From Rhododendron vialii (taxonomy: Eukaryota; Streptophyta; Magnoliopsida; Ericales; Ericaceae): 64,000 nucleotides of DNA. Under the pieces are notes generated by a model that was not told the DNA's origin, made no database searches, and was given only the letters and a program-made list of their open reading frames with translations. Of the stretch, positions 55,401 through 64,000 are shown piece by piece. The position numbers and the translations under genes are program-made. The stretch lies in assembly GCF_030253575.1 (NCBI RefSeq), contig NC_080562.1, positions 25,199,352-25,263,351 on the forward strand, given 5' to 3'. Position 1 is the first letter of the stretch. Each line of letters opens with the position of its first letter.

Positions 55401-57515
55401 TCAAGCACAATCTTGGATACAGTTTGGAACCCAAAATGCATTCAAACCATTAATTTTTTTAACAAAAAACCTGATTCACACACGACAGTCAGTTTGAACC
55501 AAACATTGGCCATAACAGTATCAGCACCAGATTTTGTAAGTAAAAGGTGTATCCTGTTTGGACACAACAGCAACACAAACACCTCTTTGGATGCTAAAAC
55601 CACAAACACACCTATTGGAACATACACACACGTACACCTGCTGCAAATCCCTCAAAAAATTGCACTAGAACAACCTCCAATCTCCATTAAAACTGCAGTT
55701 TGGACACACACACACATAGAGCAGTAGCAGCAGTTGCACTTGCATAGCAATGTGCAGTAAAACTGCATTCAAACCTCAAAATGTTTGAACCAAAAACTTG
55801 CTGCACACACAACAATTAATTTGAAAAAAAACCCTGCACACTACATGCCGAAGTGTAACCAAAAACTTTCCAGAACAGCAGCAACAGTCCAAAAACTTTC
55901 AGCAATCCAAAAACAACAGCAACAACACAACACACACACACACAGCAGTCCAAAAACAGGTACCAATGCTGTTCTAAAGCAACCTTAGGCTTAGATCAAA
56001 TATCATCACTGCCAAACCCACAAAACAGCCTTCTACATTGCAGAAAACAACATGCAGATCAAGAAAACAGGTTCCAAACCCATAGCTAGACTGGATTGAG
56101 CTTAGAAAAATTAATTCGGGAATCATAGGGTACTCATGGCTGCATCTAATGATACCCCGCCATGGTATCTACCTTAATTAATAATAGAATTGATTCATCA
56201 TTGCCCATAAATAAAGAGAACACACACATTCATGCCCTTATACCTATTTTCTGAGTTTAGCATGCTGTTTTTTGAATTTAACATGTTGTTTTGTGTCCAG
56301 TGGCAACCACATACAGCCCTGCTGATGCACACACTCACAACAATAGGACGGTAAAATATATCTAAATCAGAGGGGCAGCCCAAAAACAGTCCAAAATCAC
56401 ACCACAACGGTGCCTGAAAACAGTAGCACACATTGGATGAGGCACACACACACACACCCATCAGAAAAAGCATGATCAAATACCTACTATACACACAAGC
56501 TTGAACCAAAAATCTGCCCCACTGGTTTTAAATCCAAAGTCACTTGAGAAGTGGGATTATGAGATCGGCAATACCTAACATGTTTTTTTGTGCCTTTTGG
56601 CTCAAATTACTTAACATCATAGCCAACTATACAACCTTTTCATAACCCATAAAAACTGCAGAAAAATGCATAACACAACACTTAGACAGCAGAAAAGTGC
56701 ATGGTAAATGCAGAAAATAGCACTTAAACAGCAGAAAACTGCATGGTCACCGTAGAAAATATCGCTTCATAAGTAGAAAACTGCCCTCCAACAGAACAGA
56801 ATAGCATGGTAACAGCAGAAAACTGCCCTCAAATAGAACAAAATAACATGGTAACAACCGAAAACAATATTGCCAATCAAATTTGGCTCAGCTTTTACAA
56901 CATCATAGCCACCTGTAACACACACTCTCTTAACATAGCAATTGAACCACCAGCAGCAACAGCACAAACAGAAAGCTAAGCTAGTCATAGCTAGACCATA
57001 TCCACCAATATATGTCAAACCACCTATCCTTAGGCTCAGAACAAATATCATCATAGCCAATCCACTAATTTTACCAACTAACCTGTTGTTCATGGGGTTT
57101 TTTAACCAACAAACCACTGAATTTTCAACCATCAACCAAGACTTAACTTGGACAAAAAATCTGCCATTTTTTTAACCACAAAATCTGCACTTTTGAACCA
57201 AAAACCTGCTGCACACACAACACTTAACTGAGCACACACACACACAGCTTGCCAATTGCATGGTAAACCCAGAAACAACACAAAACAGCAGAAACACCAA
57301 AGTCTAAGACATCAAACTAAGGCTGTCTTTACTCTTTACCATTCCTAAGAACCTGCCAACACTTGTCATAGCCATTCATAACCAAAAACTGCACAAGACA
57401 ACATACTCAACTCAGAAATAGCAGGAAATAGCATGCTAAACTGGTTTATCCTGCCAGAACAAAAGCAACAACACAAGAATTTTCACCAGTCCCGAAACAA
57501 CTTCAGCAGCAGCAC

Positions 57516-57554
<39 letters not shown>

Positions 57555-57900
57555 GTCCAAAAATAGTTGAATGGAGTTTAAAAGCAACCTTAGGCTCAGA
57601 TCAAATATCATCACAGCCAAATCCACAAATACTTGGCTCAGCTTGTAACACATCATAGCCACCAAATTGGTTATGCATTTCCATAATAGCTTGGTAACAG
57701 CAGAAAACAGCATGCTAAATCAAACTGCAGTAAAGCTAAACAGAAAACAATGTCCAAAACTGTAGCAGCCCTATGCAGTTTAGCATGTTGTCCAGTGGGC
57801 TCAGAAAAGTATCAAGAAAACAGGAGGGTACTCATGGCTGCAACAAAAGTTACCCCGCCAAGGCACTACCTTCATTTACATTGTAATTGTTTCATCATTG
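55400..57900. repeat. degenerate C/A-rich long repeat inside the Harbinger element
   Basis: Recurring motifs show ancient duplication at about 1.6 kb spacing. CTTAGGCT then CAGATCAAATATCATCAC occurs near 55987, 57030 (variant) and 57590. GGTACTCATGGCTGCA followed by ACCCCGCCA occurs near 56129 and 57825. AACCTGCTGCACACACAAC-like motifs occur near 55797 and 57204. Short AGCAGAAAACTGC units are scattered between. On the minus strand it lies downstream of ORF1. Confidence 0.7.
57520..57552. repeat. (CA)n microsatellite
   Basis: Uninterrupted CA run of about 32 bp within the C/A-rich zone. Confidence 0.95.
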
Positions 57901-58296
57901 CCCTATTAGGGGTACCGAATCACCCATAACCTGTCATTGAACATAATTACAATTAATTAACCATATTTGCCATAAATTGAGTGAACAAAAGTAAAGTAAG
58001 AATACATGGTAATGTCATCATGTCATCATAAACCATTACAAAGTACTTAGTTACACAAAAAATTCCCACCGTGCAATTACTTAAGCATATTGCCCCATAC
58101 TTAATTACGCAAACATTATCCCATCGTTCTTAGTTTTCTTAGTGCTCATACATCATAAACTTCTTAGTTACACAAAAAATTGGTACCATTAGTCAAAAAA
58201 GTAGTTAGTTACACAAAAAAATTCCACCATATTTAGATCACGTTCAATATCAGCCACTTCAAAAAATAGGCACCAATATTCCCACTCTTGCCCACT

Positions 58297-59396
58297 TCAT
58301 ATCGGTCCACAGATCTCACCATTGAGGATGGCCTCAACGTACTCTTGCCTCTCCTCCTCTTTGCACCCATAGAAGTTATCCACCCTCTGTTCCTCTTCGC
58401 AAATAACAACACTTAACTTGAATTTTTGTGTAAGAGTGATATTAAGCTTCCCTAACTCGGTTTGAACGTTCTGTCGACGTTTCGATAGCTCTTTTTCATA
58501 CCCTACTGAGCTCACCATTTCTCCCATATGGCTCAAGGTATCCTTCAGAAAAGTGTTCATGCATGCATGCATGGATTCTTCCTCCTCACCTATTCTTGTC
58601 CTCTTCCTCCCCTTCTTAGCTGCAGCATTAGCCGAGGCCGAGGTTGGCCGGGGAGTGGAGGTTGGGAGTGACCTATGTGGTGTGGAGGTCGGAGGTGTGG
58701 AGTTCGGACGTGTGGGAGTAAGTATGGGAGTGGAGGGGGTTTCATTCAAGAAGGAATCATCAAATTCTGGACCGAAGTGGGGCATGTAAACATCATCTGG
58801 TGTACCAAATACATCCGGCATAGCCATTTGGCTCGGATCCTCCGCACCCTCCCCCGTTGCCCTATCCTTTCCAAATAGGATAGCCCAATCATCAAACATT
58901 GGGAATGGCTTCATATTCATGCCTTTGGCCTTTTTTGAGTAGGCCTACATAAACATTGGAAGTTATTAGTTTCAAATCTCATGCATTAACTATCCAATAA
59001 AGTATTCATAGTTACCTTTTCGTAGTCCGCCCACACAGTTGGGTCATCGACCATAATGCGTTTGTTGGTATGGTCCCAACTCACCCCACTAAGACTTATT
59101 ATGTCAAGTATCTTATGGTATGTTTGTTTCCAATACCTTACTTTTGAGTCGATGTGTGGGTTGGCCTTAATGTTAGCATCCGGTAACACCTTCGCCAACT
59201 CCACCTCACAGTGTGTGAAGAACCCGGGTCTAAACCCATTTTCGGCAGGCCACTTCCACTTTTCACAGACCTCATTCATCATAACCTTGAGTAATGTATC
59301 CTCTTCCACTTGCCTCCAAGTCTTACGGGGCTTTTTGGAAGGACCTTCGATTTCAACAAGTTCGGGTTCTTCGGTAGTCATTGTTGTCAAGTGCAT
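58297..59396 (-). CDS. Harbinger ORF1: Myb/SANT-like DNA-binding protein
   Basis: Two exons, 59396-59016 and 58944-58297, joined GT-AG in frame after WADYEK, give about 342 residues. The first exon encodes the Myb/SANT-like (trihelix-type) domain: TWRQVEEDTLLKVMMNEV, then SKVRYWKQTYHKILDI. The second has WAILFGKDRATG, a Pro/Thr/Ser-rich stretch, a basic KKGRKRTR likely nuclear signal, and a C-terminal helical region. In PIF/Harbinger elements this protein binds the transposon ends and helps bring the transposase into the nucleus. No stop or frameshift was seen. A second Met at 59381 is an alternative start. Confidence 0.85.
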
Positions 59397-59591
59397 TCAA
59401 ATACTACAAGGTATATAAAAGGAGTACATCTAATATTATCATGAACGAGATCGCACATTTAATGATGAAAGTTACACATTGATTAACTAGGAAAGCATTG
59501 AAAGTTACACATTGAAAGTTAATAGATCATACCACAGAAGAATTACTAAGTTCTATTACAAGTACTTCAATCACTTATTAATACAAATGTC

Positions 59592-60953
59592 TCAAATATT
59601 TCCCACTAGTCCCCCACCATTGCCTAACCAATTGTTAAACATTGCGGTAGCCAATGCATCCCTCCCCGCAGTCCATTCATTAGAAGCCTCGACAGTACCA
59701 ATGTTGTCATCAACCTCCACATTATGTAGGTTGTCTTGTTCCCATTGCGTATACTCGGCCTCAATAGGATCGTTCGGCATCTCTATCTTAATGAGGTTAT
59801 GGACAAGGCAACAAGCTGTCACAATACGACATTGAGTCCTTATGGGGTAATAGGAGGCACATTTCAATAATGCAAATCGCATCTTAAGAACACCAAAGCT
59901 TCTCTCAATGACATTCCTAGCTTGGGAGTGCTTCATGTTGAAGTACTCCTCTTTCGTAGCCGGGATGCCACCTTGCCTCCAAATGTTAATGTGATATCGT
60001 TGGCCGCAGTACGGTGCTAGAAAACCATCCCCATTTGTGTAGCCACCATCCACAAGGTAGTAATGTCCTGTAACCAATGGAAGTTACGACATTGACTGCG
60101 GAAAATGTAATGGACTCAAAGGAAACATGAACTTAGGATATGAAATGTACCATGTGGGACTTTAAGGCCAGTGGGTCTCGTAATGGCATTGTGAAGAACT
60201 CTAAAGTCTGTGGCCGAGCCTTCCCAACCAGACAATACATAGGAGAATTTTTGATCTCGAGTACAAACACCTAAGACATTAGTAGAGATCTCACCCTTCC
60301 TTGACCTATACCGTGGCTTGTCAACTGCTGAGGGATTAACTGGCACGTATGTCCCATCCAAAGCCCCAAGACAATTCTAGGAAAAATTATGAAACAAGTG
60401 AAGTGAGAACTTATGGGGAAGAGTACTTATGGGAGAGTTTATGATTGAAACCGAAAGAAATAGCATTAATTAAACTCGAGTGTACCTGAAACCAACTCCA
60501 TCTACTGTCGTGGTAGTTAGGAGGAATAGGCTCGGGCTTTTCTAGGAGCATGTTGTAAAGCCGCAAGATGGCTTGGAGCACGGCATTGAAATGCCTGCTT
60601 ACTGTTTCACCCGATCTCCAAAACTCATATTTTGTACGCCTCTGCTTTGTATGGTGTGAAATGATCCATAAGAAAATGGCTACCCTCTCCTCAAGACATA
60701 CGTAGCGTGAGTCCCCTAATCCAACACCTCGAACTAGAAAGCACAATCTCAAGAACGTATGTCTATTCACCCTCAACTGATCGTAGCAATCACTTTCATT
60801 ACCCCTCACAAGCCTATTGAGGTTATCTACTTGGGTCTGGTAAAAGTTCGGATTAGGAGACAAGTGTGGACATGGATGTCATTTTGTGGAGGTGATGAAC
60901 AAGTAAAGGCGAAGCACAGCCAATGTAGAAATAACAAAGGCGGATAACGCCAT
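59592..60953 (-). pseudogene. PIF/Harbinger DDE transposase with one in-frame stop
   Basis: Three exons, 60953-60486, 60376-60151 and 60067-59592, join GT-AG to about 389 codons. The DDE_4-type catalytic core is present: GALDGTYV (first Asp), YYLVDGGY (second Asp), NVIERSFGVLK (Glu). An HTH-like region lies in exon 1 ([20 protein letters not shown], then [16 protein letters not shown]). The first ATG in this frame is at 60953, but codon 60881-60879 is TGA, so translation would end after about 24 residues; no later ATG in frame precedes conserved sequence. The product cuts and inserts the element. The single stop may be a recent mutation, or the real start may lie in an unseen upstream exon. 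Confidence 0.8.
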
Positions 60954-61479
60954 GACTGCCTTTTCATTTCTTCTTCTTCTTATTTGGGTTTTGTTTAATC
61001 TTGCCATCCTATCAACCATAAAAACAATTAAACTTCAAGTCTTCAACTACTAGTATGTTAGAAAATCTCTTTTTGTCAACAAGTGTTAATTTTGTGATAG
61101 TTCTGGAGGTAAGTCAAAATAATACTCCATTGCGTGTTGTCTCCATAGGCCAAAGTCTCATGCATATACCACTCTATTATTGAAAAGGAATTGCAACCAA
61201 TTTCGTTTTCACTTGCCAAGAAAATGTAAAACAAGCATTAGATGTGTGATATATCACAGAAGTTTTTAAGGATAGGAAAAATTGACTAATGGATTGTTGG
61301 TTCGAACAACCAATAGGTAAATGTTAGGTCTATATGCTTCCATATGCTTCCGTGGGTTTGCAGGAAGACTACGACCATGGTTTATAGGAGGTATTTGCTA
61401 TACGTGAAGAATTTCATATGCAATTGTATTCTCTATTGCATTCTTTTTGTTATATCTTGTATTTTCGAACAGCTATGGA
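60954..61479. other. Harbinger internal DNA upstream of the transposase
   Basis: AT-rich sequence 5' of the transposase on minus, presumably its promoter side. A repeated ATATGCTTCC occurs near 61330-61350. No gene seen. Confidence 0.5.
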
Positions 61480-61974
61480 CTATGAAGCACGGATACTCCG
61501 AAACTAGTCACGTACGAGTATCGGATACGCGAGGGATACGGATACGCGCCCGATACGCTCCGATACGTATTGGATACGGCAAACAAGTATCCTGCATTTA
61601 AATTAAATATTTTTTATTTCGGATACGCGAGGGATACATGGGGGATACGGCAGGATACATTTAGGATACGGCAGGATACGTTTAGGATACGGCAGGATAC
61701 GTTTAGGATACGGCAGGATACGTTTAGGATACGGCAAATAAGTTCCTACTCTTTTGAGATTGACATGTACTTCATGCTTGGTATTAGCAATTCAACTACT
61801 CTTTTATTTCTTATGACTTCACTTTTATGCCTAGGAGACTAATAATTATAAAAATGTATAATTTATACAACCGTATCCCCGAAGTATCCGTATCCTATGT
61901 TTTTAGGTTTTGACGTATCGCCGTATCCGTATCGTGTCGTATCCATATCCCGTATCCGTATCCGTGCTTCATAG
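61480..61974. mobile_element. hAT MITE nested in the Harbinger element, 495 bp
   Basis: Perfect 17-bp terminal inverted repeats CTATGAAGCACGGATAC / GTATCCGTGCTTCATAG and a perfect 8-bp target duplication GCTATGGA (61472-61479, 61975-61982) define an hAT insertion. Subterminal parts are full of GGATACG / CGTATCC motifs. No transposase. It must have inserted after the Harbinger element was in place, or travelled with it. Confidence 0.92.
61643..61738. repeat. 21-bp minisatellite in the hAT MITE
   Basis: About four tandem units of 21 bp, each containing GGATACGGCAGGATACG plus TTTA. The unit is itself built from two GGATACG motifs. Being a multiple of three, it yields a repeating heptapeptide in translation, which is not evidence of a gene. 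Confidence 0.9.
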
Positions 61975-61982
61975 GCTATGGA

Positions 61983-63159
61983 CCAAGTACATAAAGGAAA
62001 GGTGCTATATTCCGAAGTACGAAAAAAGTAAAATAAAGGAAAGGTGCTCTTGCTTCTATTTCTTTATTTTAATAACTCAAGGCATCTCAACTAATTTTTG
62101 ATGACTCAATTCCATCTTCTACTAACGGAGAGTCCCATTAATATTGGGATAAAGTAAACGTGCATGTGTTTTGTATTTTTGATAATATAAAGTGTTTTGA
62201 GCCCGTTTTCACACACACCTCTTACTAATCTCTACAATTCTTTCCATAATCGTTTCACGTGCTAACATTTGGGGGTGAAATGGCCTTTTCTTGGTTTGAG
62301 TTTTCGAATCACACACAACCAACTGAGAGGAAAAACAAATGACATCAGAGAACAAAAATGGCCATTTGTTTTGCCGAGGTATCAAACCAAACACACACAC
62401 ACAACCCATTGAGAGGAAATTTCAGATTATTATTCAACAAGTAAAATCTCCATCGTACAAAACTCGATCCCTCTGGTTACTCACCGGTCACCACTCTCTG
62501 TATCAATCTGTTTTCCCTACAGCAAATCGATGGTAGTTCTTAGGCTGTCTAAATCCAAACCATCTTACACTTTAATCAATAATCATGCTACATCTTATAC
62601 TTTATCTGCTATATCGAAAAATAACAACAGAAATCATGAAACCCTATAAAAAAAATATACCATAAAACAACATGAAAATAGGTTGCAAACCCATACAAGC
62701 ACTTAGCAATTGCTTTATTTTGGATTTCCATTTCATCATACATGTCATGGACTTCAGATGGCATGGTATTTGATCCCTTGGTTCTCAAGTATCTTTTGGA
62801 CCTTCCAATGGTTGAAAAAGAATTCAATTTGTACACACATTGGGTGATTAAACTCCCAAAATGGATAGTAGGGAGGAATACTAGACGAGGTTCTGAAGTT
62901 ACTTTGGAAAGAACATTCTGACAGTTGGCCTTGAATTGCAACTGTCATAATGTATTTTGCAACATGCTCATTTCACTAATACAGAAGCATATGTTGATTG
63001 TTACTTCAATTCTATGGTCGTTAGTTTTTCAAAATTCTCCCCCCACCCCTCCTTTTCTTTTTCTTTTTTCCTTTTTCTTTTTCTATATTTGGAGTTATAT
63101 TTTATCCTTGTGTTCATCCTGATAAGTCACATAATCCTTTTAATTTCCATGACACTAAA
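61983..63159. other. Harbinger internal DNA, origin unclear
   Basis: No recognised gene. On minus, 62941-62609 holds a moderately open frame of ordinary composition that I cannot assign; since it adjoins the captured pseudouridine synthase fragment it may also be captured DNA. A duplicated AAAGGAAAGGTGCT (61993 and 62034 areas) is present. Confidence 0.35.
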
Positions 63160-63380
63160 AATGTCAGCCATTCATCGACTGGATCGCTTGGTCTCTGGAC
63201 TTCTTATCCTGGCCAGAAGTGCTTCTAAGGCTGACTTTTTTAGGCAACAGGTGAAGTTTATGCTGTCATACCCGTAATGGGAAGAAAAGTCATGTTGTAA
63301 TGGCAAGTTGTGAATGCCAATGTCAATTTCAATGTTCGAGAAGGGAGGAACACAGTGGAGGTAGAGATTTCTATTAAGCA
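63160..63380 (+). pseudogene. captured fragment of a plant RNA pseudouridine synthase (RluA type)
   Basis: From 63163 the plus strand reads HRLDRLVSGLLILARSASKA, the catalytic HRLD motif block of RluA-family pseudouridine synthases, ending FRQQ at a good donor (CAG|GTGAAG, about 63250). Soon after, at about 63310-63360, it reads VVNANVNFN then REGRNTVE, a later block of the same plant proteins (the RNA pseudouridine synthase 7 type). The sequence between is shortened and broken. No start, N-terminal domain or C-terminal end is present, so it is a gene fragment carried inside the Harbinger transposon rather than a working enzyme. Confidence 0.75.
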
Positions 63381-64000
63381 CATTGATTTTGGAGATCAAT
63401 ATTCTTCTCCTAAAGCCTTAAATAGGATGAAATCTGCAAAAAACACCCTTATAAATCCAGAAACGACTAGAAAACAGTTGGTAAACCCGTAAACAGCATG
63501 CTCAAGATTATGGTAAACCCAAATTCTGTTCATATGGACAAAAATACCAACAATCTACAGCTTATGGAGACAAAAATCGAAACCTAACCAGAAATCACAA
63601 AACCCAACAAAAATTTCAACAAGAAATCGAGAAACCCAGGTAGAAATCAAAAAAATAAAATCGAAAACAAGAAATTTCGAAATAAACACATACCTTCACA
63701 GATCGGGGAAGGGATTTGGTAGAGATTGTGAAACCCTAACCAGAAATCGCCACCCAAAACTCAAATCGCCCAAAACCCAGACCAAAACCTTCTCCACAGT
63801 TCTCAGGTCGTCATTGTACGGCAACACATGGAACAAATGAAGAGGGGGATGAGTGAGGGTAGATCTGTCAAGAAATGGGGTGTATTGGGCCGGATAAATT
63901 ATAGACGCCTGAAGGGGTGGCTATAATTAGTACGCCATCGACGGGATAAACGGAGAAGGGAATACATGAATACAGGAGACAAAACAGCATCCAAGCGGCT
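63381..64000. other. right subterminal region of the Harbinger element
   Basis: A-rich then G-rich sequence running to the inverted terminal repeat at the window end. CCCTAACCAGAAATCGC-type motifs repeat between 63580 and 63760. No gene seen. Confidence 0.5.

Larger units (their letters stand above)
54156..64000 (-). mobile_element. PIF/Harbinger DNA transposon, about 10 kb, right end at or just past the window edge
   Basis: The left end GGGCCCGATTGGATGCGGT follows TAA (54153-54155). The last bases of the window, ACAGCATCCAAGCGGCT, are its inverted counterpart (most of 17 positions match), so the element ends within a few bases of 64000. Inside, on minus, are a Myb/SANT-like ORF1 and a DDE transposase, the two genes every autonomous PIF/Harbinger needs. 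It also contains a long C/A-rich degenerate repeat zone, a nested hAT MITE and a captured host-gene fragment. The right target duplication lies outside the window. Confidence 0.85.

Noticed and set aside
61570..61842. Repeat-containing open frame (RQDTFRI units)
   Set aside because: It is only a translation of the 21-bp minisatellite inside a non-coding hAT MITE.

Overview
This window looks like nuclear DNA of a dicot plant. It has plant-specific genes with GT-AG introns, AT-rich intergenic DNA, plant-type retroelements and MITEs, and many GA/CT microsatellites. A woody eudicot is a reasonable guess from the repeat load, but I cannot name the family. No rRNA or tRNA gene, CRISPR array or prokaryotic signal was seen.

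Layout. (1) 1-7.9 kb is a repeat block: a Stowaway MITE, a decayed LINE with an RNase-H-like remnant on the minus strand, and inside it a complete Copia retrotransposon (two LTRs, 5-bp target duplication, PBS, PPT) whose pol is full of stops. (2) 8.3-10.7 kb is a three-exon xyloglucan endotransglucosylase/hydrolase (XTH) gene on minus, with an unusual N-terminal linker and a homopolymer frameshift. (3) 11.5-14.3 kb holds an hAT MITE, a SINE and a MULE transposase remnant. (4) 15.3-20.0 kb is a plastid/mitochondrial phosphatidylglycerophosphate phosphatase gene on plus; its large intron 4 contains a decayed second copy of exon 4 and two pieces of one LINE. (5) 21.0-24.3 kb is a CYP718/CYP716-like cytochrome P450 on minus with a single-base frameshift. 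(6) 25.05-30.0 kb is a full-length Helitron (A|TC...CTAG|T ends with 3' hairpin) carrying exons that read B3 DNA-binding domain, then RPA1-like OB folds with a zinc finger. (7) 30-40 kb is gene-poor and rich in foldback and Tourist-like MITEs. (8) 40.6-42.4 kb is a PROTODERMAL FACTOR 1 (PDF1)-like gene with an exact L1 box upstream. (9) 42.4-52.2 kb shows no convincing gene, only MITEs and small tandem duplications. (10) 52.3-54.1 kb is a membrane-anchored alpha/beta-hydrolase on minus with a 5'UTR intron. (11) From 54.16 kb to the window end is one roughly 10-kb PIF/Harbinger transposon with a Myb/SANT-like ORF1 and a DDE transposase (both minus), a nested hAT MITE, and a captured fragment of an RNA pseudouridine synthase gene.

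How the genes relate. From memory, PDF1 (At2g42840) and CYP718 (At2g42850) are neighbours in Arabidopsis, so the P450-PDF1 pair here probably marks a conserved block that transposons have since expanded. XTH (cell-wall loosening), PDF1 (epidermal proline-rich protein) and the PGP phosphatase (phosphatidylglycerol synthesis) have no evident shared pathway. Within each transposon the genes do cooperate: Harbinger ORF1 and transposase are a known two-protein system, and RPA-like proteins are typical Helitron partners.
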